From an uncultured Woeseiaceae bacterium (GTDB lineage Bacteria > Pseudomonadota > Gammaproteobacteria > Steroidobacterales > Woeseiaceae): DNA of 64,000 nt. Numbering within the stretch: the first letter of the stretch is position 1; each line of letters opens with the position of its first letter. The notes beneath the pieces are model-generated. The model made no database searches, was not told where the DNA came from, and saw only the letters and a program-made list of their open reading frames with translations. The translations under genes were made by a program, and so were the position numbers. Below are positions 19,411 through 29,028 of this stretch, piece after piece. Where the stretch lies: positions 158,931 to 222,930 of the forward strand of contig CAJJBK010000002.1 in the NCBI GenBank assembly GCA_905182415.1. The letters are read 5' to 3'.

Positions 19411-21647
19411 CTTGAATCTCTCCCGTTATCTTGATGATTCTGAAGGTTTGAAATTATTGCTTCCCTGATCTGTTCATTTGGCGGCAACAAAATACTTATT
19501 AGTGCGCCTTGATTTTTTGTATTTTTTGCCTCAATGGATCCCATATGTTCTTCAACCAATTTTTTTACAATAGCTAAACCCAATCCCGTTCCTTTCGGTT
19601 TAGAAGTAACATATGGATCAAATATTTGACCTAAAGATTCTTCTTTAAAACCACCACCATTATCTTCGACTGTAATTTGAATCATTTCTCTTTGTTTAAC
19701 ATTTACTTGTTTAATATCTATTTTAATAAACCCATTCTGCCTAGTATCAATGGCTTCTATAGAGTTTCTAATTAAGTTATGCATCATCTGTCTAATCCTT
19801 CCAGGGTCTGCATCAAAATCATCAATGGGAGTTTCTATATTAAACTGAATATTTATTGTTTTGGCTTGCTCTTTATACAAGTCAATGACTTCATTGATTA
19901 AATCTTCAATACTAAAAGAGCTTATATCCATATCAGGAGCTCGAGCGTAGTCACTAAAAGCATTTACCATGTCTCTCATTGCGGCAACCTGCTCAACAAT
20001 AATATGCGTTGACCGATCCAATATCTCACCATCTTCTGTACTCATGGTATCAAGATATTTTTTACGCAATCGTTCGGCAGATAATTGAATAGGAGTCAAA
20101 GGGTTCTTTATCTCATGAGCTAATCGACGCGCTACCTCACCCCAGGCAGCATCACGCTGTGATTGTAATTGTAATGTAATATCATCAAAAACAACCACGA
20201 AACCAACCTCCTCGCCTGCTTCGCTTGATAAATTTGTACAAGCACAAGTCAATACTCTTCGTCCCTTAACAGCATGCACTACTATTTGATCATGCCAAAT
20301 AGTAACTCCTTTATCGAGTTGCCTTTTGACCACATCATAAAGTTCTTGCAATACCGAGTTACCTGTCGCCATATCTGATAAAAGCTCTCCGGTTCGACCG
20401 TTAAAATCAACATTCAAGATTGCACCAGCAGCCTTATTAACGGTTCGAATCTTAAGATTTGATTCCAAAGAAATAACACCAGTAGATAGATTGGCCAATA
20501 TAATTTCAAGATTAGCTCTTTCTGCCTCTACCAAATTTTGACTCATACTGGCTTGCTGCCTTGCCAATGACAACCCTTTCGTCATCTCATTAAACGAATT
20601 AACAAGAAATCCTATTTCATCGCCCGTGGGAATTGGCAATTGAGTATCAAAGTCCCCTTTTGCCACCGCACGTGTTCCCTCAACTAAATTTTGAATTGGC
20701 GAAACTAATCTTCTGGACAAAACAAAAGCACCATATATTGAAGCTAGCAAAGAGATCATCAGGACCACGGTTAGCGTTAAAGAGAATGTTCTTTTTAATG
20801 GTGCTCGTAAATAAACAATTTTTTTATAATCTGTATACGATGAATCGATGCTGTTAACCATTCTTCCAATACGTTGAGAAACTAAAAATCGTGACCTTAT
20901 AGTACCTATAGCATCTAAATTCCTTCCCCCAATTAATGGTACAGCTGTTCTAATTTCATATGAGCCATCTGAAAGAGGGTCAAGGCTAACATAAGGGCGA
21001 TTTTGCCTGACTTGCAATAAAAGCTCATCAGATAAACCCTTAGGTGCAATACCGGCAGTTTGATTAGAATTAGTTGCTATCATTCGCCCGTTTCTTCCAA
21101 ACAAAGTTAATTCACTAGCGCCAATTTCTTGACGCAAAGAACCAATCTCATAAATAAACTGTTTTTGGTCAGTCAGTCTTAATCGCTCAGCTATTTGTTC
21201 TGTAGCCGCTAAATGATCTCGCATTTGCATAGCTAGAGCATTTCGGCTTAAAGTCAATGCATCATCTAAGCCTGCTTCAACTTCAACATTAAACCAGGTA
21301 TCAATGCCACGATTAATAAATTGCATTGAAAAATAAAAGACAATTAATAATGGAATAATTGCCAATCCAACAAACATTCCTACCATTCTTGCTTTTAGCT
21401 TCGATCCAGGGACATGAGAACGATAATCTCGATAAAGTTTACTGAGATTACCGATCAGAAGGATCATCAGAACAAGCAAGCAAAGCACATTAACCCATAA
21501 TATAGAATTCGCTAATTGATCAAAATTCTCTGAATTTTTTGCAACTTGACTGAGCATCAAAAGCGCTATAAATGAAAGGCCCACACCAAATGCGCCTAAC
21601 ATTCCATACAAAAGGGGCCTTATCTTCTGAGTTGCCATTCGAACCAT
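19407..21647 (-). CDS. ntrY: NtrY-type membrane sensor histidine kinase
   Basis: A 746-residue inner-membrane kinase. Three N-terminal hydrophobic helices precede a periplasmic sensor region (about 115-285), then a fourth helix (LTLTVVLMISLLASIYGAFV) and a HAMP domain (RLVSPIQNLVEGTRAVAKGD). A PAS domain follows (375-485). HisKA has phosphoacceptor His511 (LAHEIKNPLTPIQLSAERL). HATPase has the N box (MMHNLIRNSIEA), DNGGGF and GTGLGLAIVKKL. The NtrY family senses nitrogen or redox status and phosphorylates NtrX, encoded immediately downstream with ATGA overlap. Its 5' end overlaps the DUF4390 gene by 28 bases. An internal Met four residues in could be the true start. Confidence 0.94.
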   Translation of the reverse strand: MVRMATQKIRPLLYGMLGAFGVGLSFIALLMLSQVAKNSENFDQLANSILWVNVLCLLVLMILLIGNLSKLYRDYRSHVPGSKLKARMVGMFVGLAIIPLLIVFYFSMQFINRGIDTWFNVEVEAGLDDALTLSRNALAMQMRDHLAATEQIAERLRLTDQKQFIYEIGSLRQEIGASELTLFGRNGRMIATNSNQTAGIAPKGLSDELLLQVRQNRPYVSLDPLSDGSYEIRTAVPLIGGRNLDAIGTIRSRFLVSQRIGRMVNSIDSSYTDYKKIVYLRAPLKRTFSLTLTVVLMISLLASIYGAFVLSRRLVSPIQNLVEGTRAVAKGDFDTQLPIPTGDEIGFLVNSFNEMTKGLSLARQQASMSQNLVEAERANLEIILANLSTGVISLESNLKIRTVNKAAGAILNVDFNGRTGELLSDMATGNSVLQELYDVVKRQLDKGVTIWHDQIVVHAVKGRRVLTCACTNLSSEAGEEVGFVVVFDDITLQLQSQRDAAWGEVARRLAHEIKNPLTPIQLSAERLRKKYLDTMSTEDGEILDRSTHIIVEQVAAMRDMVNAFSDYARAPDMDISSFSIEDLINEVIDLYKEQAKTINIQFNIETPIDDFDADPGRIRQMMHNLIRNSIEAIDTRQNGFIKIDIKQVNVKQREMIQITVEDNGGGFKEESLGQIFDPYVTSKPKGTGLGLAIVKKLVEEHMGSIEAKNTKNQGALISILLPPNEQIREAIISNLQNHQDNGRDSR

Positions 21648-22207
21648 TCACTTTTTAAATCCCACTGATTCCGCCAAAAAAATAGCAACCTCAATGGTGC
21701 TGAATATTGTTTTGTACCCAGTAAAGCTTGCAGCCTAAAACGATAATTAGTTAGAGGGTCAAGCGAACTATTTTGTGTCAAAACTAGATCTTGCACCTTT
21801 CCTAATTTATTGAGTGCAGAAAATAAAGTTGCATATGAATCCTGAGTACCTCCCTGGACATCCCTAACTATATAACGTTGACTTAAAGGTCTATATTCAA
21901 GTTCATACTGGAATTGCAATTCATCTTCTTTCGCATCAGGCATAAATCGTCTGCTTCTAATTATTTCAATATTCAACTCAATTGTAAGAGGAACGCCACT
22001 ATTCAGAGCATTTAACGCTTCATCGCTCAAAAATAATTGCAGGCGAGCATCCAGCAAATAATTTTGCTTATCCAGTATTGTTGTTGCTGATCGAACATCA
22101 AAATATCCTTCATGATTCGGCCTCATCTGAGCGGAAACATTTAATGCGGAGAGAAATAATATCAGCGATATTAAATTCACTAATTTTTTATGAAAATTCA
22201 GTCTCAT
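21620..22207 (-). CDS. Exported DUF4390-family protein
   Basis: 195 residues with a Sec signal peptide (KKLVNLISLILFLSALNVSAQ, cleavage after SAQ or just before), so it acts in the periplasm. The body is beta-rich: YLLDARLQLFLSDEALNAL, VPLTIELNIEIIRSRRF, then YELEYRPLSQRYIVRD. It ends WRNQWDLKSEWFEWQL, the signature ending I associate with DUF4390. Members are usually encoded between rsmB and ntrY, exactly as here. The function is unknown; co-location suggests a periplasmic partner or ligand handler for the NtrY sensor, which is inference. The 28-base overlap with ntrY supports translational coupling. Confidence 0.85.
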   Translation of the reverse strand: MRLNFHKKLVNLISLILFLSALNVSAQMRPNHEGYFDVRSATTILDKQNYLLDARLQLFLSDEALNALNSGVPLTIELNIEIIRSRRFMPDAKEDELQFQYELEYRPLSQRYIVRDVQGGTQDSYATLFSALNKLGKVQDLVLTQNSSLDPLTNYRFRLQALLGTKQYSAPLRLLFFWRNQWDLKSEWFEWQLRR

Positions 22208-22213
22208 TATAAT

Positions 22214-23557
22214 TTACAAAATAGCCTTTTCTAAGTAGGAAAAATAAAAACCATCCATACCTTTTATTCCAGGAAGTAATTGATAGCCATAATTAGTCTT
22301 ATGCATTACATCGCGGATGTTGTTATTTAGCAACAAATTATTTATGAGAATATCTGGATGCAGGAGTTTTAGTTTTTTTATCACCAAGTCATTTTCCTCT
22401 TCTAATACCGAACAAGTCACATAAAGTAATTTTCCACCTGGTTTTAATAAGTGCCATAATGAATTAATAATATTTACCTGTATTTTATTCAAAGCATCGA
22501 TATCTTTCTCTCTTTTTAGATGCTTAATATCTGGATGCCGTCTAATTACACCAGTTGCTGAACAGGGAGCATCCATTAGGATCAAATCAAATAATTGTGA
22601 ATCCCACCAGCTTTTAGTATCAGCAACATCGGCGGTAATAATTTTTGCTTTTAATTCAAGGCGCGAAAGATTCTCTTTAATAATTTCAACTCTAAATGGA
22701 TCTATATCAACTGCAGTAACCGTTGAATCATCATTAATTTTTTCTAGTAATTGACCTGTCTTTCCTCCAGGAGCTGCACAGGCATCGAGTATGTTCCCAC
22801 CAAGATCGTTCAGTAAACATTCAACAGCAATCTGAGCGGCACCATCTTGAACAGAAACATAGCCATTATCAAAATCAGGTAATGATTTGACTGAAATCGG
22901 ATTTTTCAAACAAATAGATTGATCTAAATCACCAATATACCCAATCTCATCAATAGATAAATTTTGAGAATATGCTATTTTTTTCAGATAATCTTTTGTG
23001 GCAATCTTTTTATGGTTCACTCTTAGCCACATAGGTGCTTGTATATTATTATTTTCTATAATTTCTTGCCATTTATGCGGCCAACTATTTTTCAACATTT
23101 TTATTAACCATGCTGGATGATTAAAAATAGCTTCTTCATTTGAATTAATACATTCTTTTGAGCTTGATCGAATAAAATTTCTCAAAACAGCATTAGCAAA
23201 AGCAGTTAAATTTGGTTTTTTTAGTAATCTCACCGCCTCTACTGTCTGAGCAACTATTGCATGAGAAGGAATCCGTGTCTTCTTGATCTGAAAAAATCCA
23301 ATAATAAGTAACGTCTCAATAATATTATCTTTTCTTTTTATTGGGCGAGAAATATATTGCCCTAATTGTAATTTCAACTCCCAATAAAAGCGGATCGTTC
23401 CATAGCAAATGGCCTTAAAAAGTGATTTTTGAGAATTCGTTTCATCAATATTAGCCGTTTCTATGGCACGATCCAAAGACCTTCCCTTATTAACAACCGC
23501 ATCAACGACATGAGCAGCTTTCGCTCTAATCATTGCTCCATTATTATTAATTTGCAT
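22214..23557 (-). CDS. rsmB: 16S rRNA (cytosine-967-C5)-methyltransferase
   Basis: 447 residues. The N-terminal NusB-like RNA-binding domain (about 1-140; RAKAAHVVDAVVNKGRSLD) is followed by the SAM-dependent methyltransferase domain. Motif I is NILDACAAPGGKTGQLLEKI and the acidic motif II is AVDIDPFRVEII. The two RNA m5C cysteines lie in LMDAPCSATGVIRRHPDIK near residue 331 and LLYVTCSVLEEEN near 376. The latter is the nucleophile and the former helps release product. Length matches E. coli RsmB (429). It follows fmt by five bases in the def-fmt-rsmB operon and precedes DUF4390 by six. Confidence 0.95.
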   Translation of the reverse strand: MQINNNGAMIRAKAAHVVDAVVNKGRSLDRAIETANIDETNSQKSLFKAICYGTIRFYWELKLQLGQYISRPIKRKDNIIETLLIIGFFQIKKTRIPSHAIVAQTVEAVRLLKKPNLTAFANAVLRNFIRSSSKECINSNEEAIFNHPAWLIKMLKNSWPHKWQEIIENNNIQAPMWLRVNHKKIATKDYLKKIAYSQNLSIDEIGYIGDLDQSICLKNPISVKSLPDFDNGYVSVQDGAAQIAVECLLNDLGGNILDACAAPGGKTGQLLEKINDDSTVTAVDIDPFRVEIIKENLSRLELKAKIITADVADTKSWWDSQLFDLILMDAPCSATGVIRRHPDIKHLKREKDIDALNKIQVNIINSLWHLLKPGGKLLYVTCSVLEEENDLVIKKLKLLHPDILINNLLLNNNIRDVMHKTNYGYQLLPGIKGMDGFYFSYLEKAIL

Positions 23558-23563
23558 GAGATC

Positions 23564-24508
23564 TTAGGTTAATTGTAAATTTTTCAAATTAATTTGCCTA
23601 CAAAACTCAGCAGCTGTGACTTTATTTCTGCCTGGGCGCTGTAATATTTTTATAATCAGGGTGCCTTGAAGACAAGCAACTTCTATCCCAGATTCTCCCG
23701 CATGAATGACTTTACCTGACTCACCACTTTCTTTATTTGTATAATCAGCCGACCAACACTTAATCATTTCATTTTCTAAATTAAAATAAGCTCCTGGCGA
23801 TGAATTATAAGCTCTGATGTGACGCGATATATAATCTGCTGGTTGATTCCAATTAATTTTTGCATCGGATTTTTTTACTTTCTTTGTCAAAATCATTCCA
23901 TGTTGATCTTGTTCATTTGACGGAATATGGCCGTTCAATATAGATTCAAAATCAGACTTCAAGGCCATCCCACCTAATTTCGCGAGACGCATATTTAATT
24001 TATCAGCTGTTTCTGTTCGTTCTATATCTATTTTATGCTGAGTGAAGATCGGACCAGTATCAAGTCCAATCTCCATTTTCATAAGACTGATGCCGGTCTC
24101 ATTGTCTCCATGCAGGATTGCCGATTGTATAGGTGATGCTCCCCTCCATCTTGGTAGTAGAGAAGCATGTACATTTACACAACCAAATCTTGGGAGATTT
24201 AAAATCTTCTCAGGAAATATTGACCCATAAGCTGCAACAACAACAATATCTGGTTTAATGGATTTTATATTTTTGATGAATTGAGAATCTGACAATGATA
24301 GTGGTTGCCAGACTTCTAGATTCTGCTCCTCTGCAAATACCTTAACTGGACTCTTAGTCAATTGCTTTCCGCGTCCCGCCCTTCTATCTGGTTGCGTAAT
24401 AACTGCAATAGGAGAAATATCTAATTCTAATAAAGCTACGAGCGAAGGTAACGAAAAGTGTGGTGTACCTGCAAAAATTAGCCGACATTCATTTAAATTA
24501 ATATTCAT
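23564..24508 (-). CDS. fmt: Methionyl-tRNA formyltransferase
   Basis: 314 residues, normal length. It transfers a formyl group from 10-formyltetrahydrofolate to initiator Met-tRNA. LIFAGTPHFSLPSLVALLE opens the Rossmann-like N-domain. The catalytic core NVHASLLPRWRGASPIQ contains the Asn and His, and GISLMKMEIGLDTGPI supplies the Asp region. The C-terminal oligonucleotide-binding domain includes YNSSPGAYF and KILQRPGRNKVTA. It lies downstream of def by 16 bases, the standard bacterial pairing, because formylated starts made by Fmt are later removed by Def. Confidence 0.96.
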   Translation of the reverse strand: MNINLNECRLIFAGTPHFSLPSLVALLELDISPIAVITQPDRRAGRGKQLTKSPVKVFAEEQNLEVWQPLSLSDSQFIKNIKSIKPDIVVVAAYGSIFPEKILNLPRFGCVNVHASLLPRWRGASPIQSAILHGDNETGISLMKMEIGLDTGPIFTQHKIDIERTETADKLNMRLAKLGGMALKSDFESILNGHIPSNEQDQHGMILTKKVKKSDAKINWNQPADYISRHIRAYNSSPGAYFNLENEMIKCWSADYTNKESGESGKVIHAGESGIEVACLQGTLIIKILQRPGRNKVTAAEFCRQINLKNLQLT

Positions 24509-24524
24509 AATTTAAATGCAAATT

Positions 24525-25046
24525 TTAAAGCACCATTGAGGAATCAGACTGGACTCGTTTTTGTTTATGTAATTTTTTTCTTACTTTTTGTCGTTTTGTC
24601 TCCGACAGGTAATCAACAAATAATTTACCATCGAGATGATCTATTTCATGCTGAACACATACCGCAAGCATACCAGTCATCTCTTCTTCTTGTTGATTTC
24701 CGCCTCGATCCAAAAAACTAACACGGACTGTTTCTGCTCTTTTAACTGAATCAAAGTATCCAGGAACCGACAAACAACCCTCTTCTGAGACCTTCGAGCC
24801 GTCCTTTTCAATAATTCTAGGGTTTATTAATACATATGGATCGTCTTTTTCAGATGAAACATCAGCCACCAAAAGACGTTTATGAAAATCTACCTGTGTT
24901 GCAGCCAAGCCAATACCAAGAGCTTCATACATAGTTTCAAACATATTATCAATAATGACTCGCAAGCTGTCATCAACCGTTTCAATAGGGACAGCTTTAA
25001 TTCTTAGTTTTGGATCTGGAAATTCTAATATTCTTAATATAGTCAT
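24525..25046 (-). CDS. def: Peptide deformylase
   Basis: A 173-residue metalloenzyme removing the N-formyl group from new proteins. All three signature motifs are present: GIGLAATQV (motif 1), EEGCLSVPG with metal ligand Cys91 (motif 2) and QHEIDHLDG with His133, Glu134 and His137 (motif 3). It is first gene of the def-fmt-rsmB-DUF4390-ntrY-ntrX run. Upstream, a 242-base AT-rich spacer separates it from divergent smg; in many gammaproteobacteria a LysM protein gene and dprA lie in this interval, and neither is present here. Confidence 0.96.
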   Translation of the reverse strand: MTILRILEFPDPKLRIKAVPIETVDDSLRVIIDNMFETMYEALGIGLAATQVDFHKRLLVADVSSEKDDPYVLINPRIIEKDGSKVSEEGCLSVPGYFDSVKRAETVRVSFLDRGGNQQEEEMTGMLAVCVQHEIDHLDGKLFVDYLSETKRQKVRKKLHKQKRVQSDSSMVL

Positions 25047-25288
25047 AATTTAAATAATAAATATTACGCATTAGTTATCTGATAGGTAATTATATATAAA
25101 CAATAAATCAGTTCATAGTTTCGTTTTTTTAAAATTTAGTAAAATTATTACTAAACGATATTGACGATTGCTGCAGATTACTACATGCTCCATGTTTTAG
25201 GATTTTACCATTCAATAATATCTAACTATTTGTAGTTATGATATTAAACAAGATAATGATTTGAGATATCAAAGGAATAACTAAAGCG

Positions 25289-25765
25289 ATGAAAGAAGAT
25301 GTCCTCGATGTATTAATGTATTTATTCGAAACCTATATCGAGACGGAAGATGAACCTGAAGCCGATCAAAATACACTCCGGATAGAGTTAATTAAAGCCG
25401 GTTTCAATAATAATGAAATTGACAAAGCTTTAGATTGGCTGGATGGTTTGGCGGAACATAATGAAAACTTCATAGAAAATAATGATACGGCCAATGCAAC
25501 GAGAATTTATAATAGCGCTGAAATAAGTCAGCTTGATGTAAGTTGCCGGGGTTTTATCAGTTATCTTGAACAAATTAATATACTCACTACCACCCAAAGA
25601 GAGCTTTTAATTGATCGATTGCTTGCACTTGATACCCAAGATATTAATGTTGATCAAATAAAATGGGTTGTACTGATGGTTTTATTCAGTCAACCAGACC
25701 AAGAAAAGGCATACTCTCAGATGGAAGACTTGATCTTCGACACAAAAAGTGATTTTCTTCATTAA
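25289..25765 (+). CDS. smg: Smg family protein (DUF494)
   Basis: A 158-residue acidic cytoplasmic protein beginning MKEDVLDVLMYLFETYIE, the conserved Smg start. It continues with the LRIELIKAGFNNNEIDKALDWL helical motif, shown here only in part because of length, and LDTQDINVDQIKWVVLMVLF near the C-terminus. The function of Smg is unknown, although it is nearly always encoded beside topA or dprA in gamma- and betaproteobacteria. The ATG follows AAAGGAATAAC. It is probably co-transcribed with topA, starting 21 bases downstream. Confidence 0.92.
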   Translation: MKEDVLDVLMYLFETYIETEDEPEADQNTLRIELIKAGFNNNEIDKALDWLDGLAEHNENFIENNDTANATRIYNSAEISQLDVSCRGFISYLEQINILTTTQRELLIDRLLALDTQDINVDQIKWVVLMVLFSQPDQEKAYSQMEDLIFDTKSDFLH

Positions 25766-25786
25766 CCATGGATGATAAATAAAGTA

Positions 25787-28420
25787 ATGGCAAAGAATTT
25801 AGTAATCGTTGAGTCTCCCGCAAAGGCCAAGACTATCTCTAAGTATCTAGGCAATGATTATATTGTTAAATCAAGCGTAGGTCACATTCGAGATCTTCCA
25901 AAAGGTAAATCTAGAGCACCAACGAAAAGAAATGAAATACCAAAAGATATTTCAGAGGCAGAAAAACTAAGGCTTAAAGCTTTAAATGAAAGATCTAGGT
26001 TGGTAAGAAGAATGGGCATCGACCCCGATAAAGACTGGGAAGTTGAATATCAGATCATTCCCGAAAAAGAAAAAGTTATTAAAGAGCTAAAAAAAGCATC
26101 CAAAAATGTCAGTCATATCTATCTGGCAACAGATTTGGATAGAGAAGGAGAAGCTATTGCTTGGCATCTAAAAGAGGCCCTTGGTCCAAATAAATATGAG
26201 TTCTCAAGAGTTAGATTTAATCAAATAACTAAATCAGCAATCCTTGCCTCATTTGCTGATCCTAAAGAGATAGATATTGACCTTGTGCAAGCTCAACAGG
26301 CAAGAAGATTCCTAGATAGAGTAGTTGGTTTTGAACTTTCTCCTCTTTTATGGAAGAAAATTGCTAGAGGTCTATCTGCAGGAAGAGTTCAATCAGTGGC
26401 GCTGAGGCTTCTTGACGAAAGAGAACGACTAATACAAGAATTTAATCCCAAAGAATTTTGGGCAATTTCAATGGATCTTTTGACTAGTAATAAGGAGAAT
26501 ATTTTATTCTCCTTATTAAGAAAAAATTCAGACCCATTACTCTTAGAGGAAGAAGCTAGAGAAATAGAATCTCTAATCAAAAATAATCCATTAACAATTG
26601 ATGAGATATCAAAAAAACCAATAAAAATAAAACCAAAACCACCATTCATCACCTCAACGCTTCAACAGGCAGCGTCAACAAGATTGAGCTTTAATGTAAA
26701 AAGAACTATGCGGGTTGCACAAAAGCTATATGAAGCTGGCTATATTACCTATATGCGAACTGATGCACCTAGTTTAAGCCCAGAAACAATCCAAGATGCC
26801 AGAAACTATATTACAGACAAAGTGGGTAAAAACTATTTACCAAGCAGCCCAAGAATATATTCGGGTAAAGAAAATGCCCAAGAAGCTCATGAAGCTATAA
26901 GACCGACAAATGCTTTTTTGACAGCTAATGATTTAGTTGGAGCTCGTGAAGAAGAAACTCGTCTCTATCTACTAATATGGCAACAATATATTGCCTCTCA
27001 AATGCCAGATGCCGAATATCTTTCAACTTCAGCAAAAATTGCAGTAAATAAATATACATTCACCGCCAAAGGAAGAGAAATTGTCTTTGATGGATACACC
27101 AAAATTTCTAAAGATAACAATAAAAATTCCAATGAAGACATTTTACCCCATCTCTCAGAAGGTGAAGTTTTATCATTAGAGGAATTAAAACTTGAAAGAA
27201 AGCACACAAAGCCACCAGCGAGATTCTCTGAAGCTGCTTTAGTAAGAGAGTTAGAAAAAAAAGGGATTGGTCGACCATCTACCTATGCATCTATTATTTC
27301 CACAATACAAGATAGAGGCTATGTTGAGATCCTTAATAGAAGATTTTTTGTTAAAAAAATTGGCCACATTGTCGCCGAAAGATTGCTTGAATGTTTTGAT
27401 GACATTATGAATTATGATTTCACCGCTAATTTTGAAAATGACTTAGATAAAGTGGCAAAGGGAGAGCTTGATTGGAAGGTTGTACTTGATAATTTTTATC
27501 TAGCATTCAAAAAAGATTTACAATCTGCATCAAATGATGAAGGAGGAATGAGGGGGAACAAGCCCGTTAAGACAGATATCCTTTGTCCAGATTGTGGTAA
27601 TCACACTATGGTGATTAGAAACTCTTCCAATGGGGTCTTTCTGGGCTGCTCTGGATATGAGAATACCGGTGAAGATCAGTGTAAAAAAACGTTGAATTTA
27701 ACCTCAGGGGATGAAGCAGTTAGTGTTGACGATCAAGAGGAAGCTGAAAACCTCTTAATTAAAGAAAGGTGCGAGTCCTGCTCCACAAGCATGGATAATT
27801 TTTTAATTGATGAACATAGAAAATTACATATTTGTGGAAAAAATCCTGATTGCGAAGGAAATAAGATCGAAGACGGCCATTTCAAAATAAAAGGGTATGA
27901 CGGCCCTATCTTGGAATGTCATAAATGCTCTACAGAAATGCAATTGAAAACAGGTAGATTCGGGAAATACTTTGGCTGTTTAAATGAGGATTGTGGAACA
28001 ACAAGACAATTACAAAGAAATGGAGAACCAAAACCATTAACGATGGAACCGATAAAACTGCCTGAACTTTTGTGCGTTAAATGTGAAGATCATTATTTAC
28101 TGAGAGATAGTATGAAAGGTATATTTCTTGCTGCCAGTAAATTTCCAAAGAATAGAGAGACTCGAGCACCTAAAGTATCTGAAATTAATCATCTAAAAGA
28201 TGAATTTGTCGAAGCATGTAAGTATTTACCTAATTCAGAAAAACATCTTTATCTCATGACTGCCCCGGAACACGATAAGGATCAGAATCCTTATGTGATT
28301 CGATATAATAAAGCTGAAGATGTTCATTATTTAGCCTCAGAAAAAAATGGTAAAAAAACAAAGTGGATGGCTATTTATAACAACGGAACATGGGAACAAA
28401 AACACAAAGATAGTACCTAA
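25787..28420 (+). CDS. topA: DNA topoisomerase I
   Basis: A type IA topoisomerase relaxing negative supercoils. From the chosen ATG (MAKNLVIVESPAKAKTISK) it has 877 residues; an in-frame ATG at 25772 would add five. The Toprim domain has VESPAKAKT and ATDLDREGEAIAW. The active-site Tyr322 lies in YITYMRTDAPSLS, near E. coli Tyr319. HEAIRPT and GIGRPSTYASII follow. The C-terminus carries several four-cysteine zinc ribbons: CPDCGNHT...CSGYE, CESCSTSM...CGKNPDC and CHKCSTEM...CLNEDC. The start choice rests on the usual family N-terminus; neither start has a strong ribosome-binding site. Confidence 0.96.
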   Translation: MAKNLVIVESPAKAKTISKYLGNDYIVKSSVGHIRDLPKGKSRAPTKRNEIPKDISEAEKLRLKALNERSRLVRRMGIDPDKDWEVEYQIIPEKEKVIKELKKASKNVSHIYLATDLDREGEAIAWHLKEALGPNKYEFSRVRFNQITKSAILASFADPKEIDIDLVQAQQARRFLDRVVGFELSPLLWKKIARGLSAGRVQSVALRLLDERERLIQEFNPKEFWAISMDLLTSNKENILFSLLRKNSDPLLLEEEAREIESLIKNNPLTIDEISKKPIKIKPKPPFITSTLQQAASTRLSFNVKRTMRVAQKLYEAGYITYMRTDAPSLSPETIQDARNYITDKVGKNYLPSSPRIYSGKENAQEAHEAIRPTNAFLTANDLVGAREEETRLYLLIWQQYIASQMPDAEYLSTSAKIAVNKYTFTAKGREIVFDGYTKISKDNNKNSNEDILPHLSEGEVLSLEELKLERKHTKPPARFSEAALVRELEKKGIGRPSTYASIISTIQDRGYVEILNRRFFVKKIGHIVAERLLECFDDIMNYDFTANFENDLDKVAKGELDWKVVLDNFYLAFKKDLQSASNDEGGMRGNKPVKTDILCPDCGNHTMVIRNSSNGVFLGCSGYENTGEDQCKKTLNLTSGDEAVSVDDQEEAENLLIKERCESCSTSMDNFLIDEHRKLHICGKNPDCEGNKIEDGHFKIKGYDGPILECHKCSTEMQLKTGRFGKYFGCLNEDCGTTRQLQRNGEPKPLTMEPIKLPELLCVKCEDHYLLRDSMKGIFLAASKFPKNRETRAPKVSEINHLKDEFVEACKYLPNSEKHLYLMTAPEHDKDQNPYVIRYNKAEDVHYLASEKNGKKTKWMAIYNNGTWEQKHKDST

Positions 28421-28477
28421 AACTAAATTTTTTCATCAAAACTAAAAATAACTCACGAAAAAAATTGGTAAAGAATC

Positions 28478-29026
28478 ATTCCATCTGAATCAATAAAAAA
28501 AGCAAGTCGAGTAATACATGATGGGGGAGTAATCGCTTATCCTACTGAAGGTGTATTTGGGCTCGGTTGTAACCCGAATAATTCTGATGCTGTAAATCGT
28601 ATACTTGATATAAAAAATCGTGACATAGCAATGGGGTTAATAATCATTGTCTCTAACCTAGAGCAGGTAAATAAATGGGCCAAATTGAGCGCTACTGATG
28701 TTAGAACGATCATCGATGGTCCAAAAAATACAACATGGTTGGCTGAAAAAACAGATCACACTCCCCATTGGATTTCAGGCAAACATTCCAGCATAGCTAT
28801 CCGATTCACTCATCACCCAATTGCAAGAGAACTCTGTATTCAGTCAAAAACTGCCCTAATTTCCACCAGTGCAAACGCATCAGGGGAAAACCCACCAAGA
28901 AACACCATCATACTACGCAGAAATTTTCGTGGCATAGTAGACTATATAGTGCCGGGTGAATGCTTTAAAAATACTCCTGCATCGACCATAAAAATATTGA
29001 AAACTGGAAAAATTTTACGACCATAA
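28478..29026 (+). CDS. tsaC: Threonylcarbamoyl-AMP synthase (TsaC/RimN), start codon uncertain
   Basis: Makes threonylcarbamoyl-AMP from threonine, bicarbonate and ATP for the t6A37 modification of ANN-decoding tRNAs. The YrdC-fold signature is [20 protein letters not shown], followed by [25 protein letters not shown] and [13 protein letters not shown]. The conserved frame begins right after an in-frame TAA (28469) and has no ATG/GTG/TTG before the internal ATG 28631, which would remove the substrate-binding KxR/YPTE region. ATT at 28478 would give 182 residues (E. coli TsaC 190). A TTG at 28465 plus one fewer A would give M-V-R-I-I-P-S. It sits between topA and hemF, its usual place. Confidence 0.86.
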   Translation: MPSESIKKASRVIHDGGVIAYPTEGVFGLGCNPNNSDAVNRILDIKNRDIAMGLIIIVSNLEQVNKWAKLSATDVRTIIDGPKNTTWLAEKTDHTPHWISGKHSSIAIRFTHHPIARELCIQSKTALISTSANASGENPPRNTIILRRNFRGIVDYIVPGECFKNTPASTIKILKTGKILRP

Positions 29027-29028
29027 TT

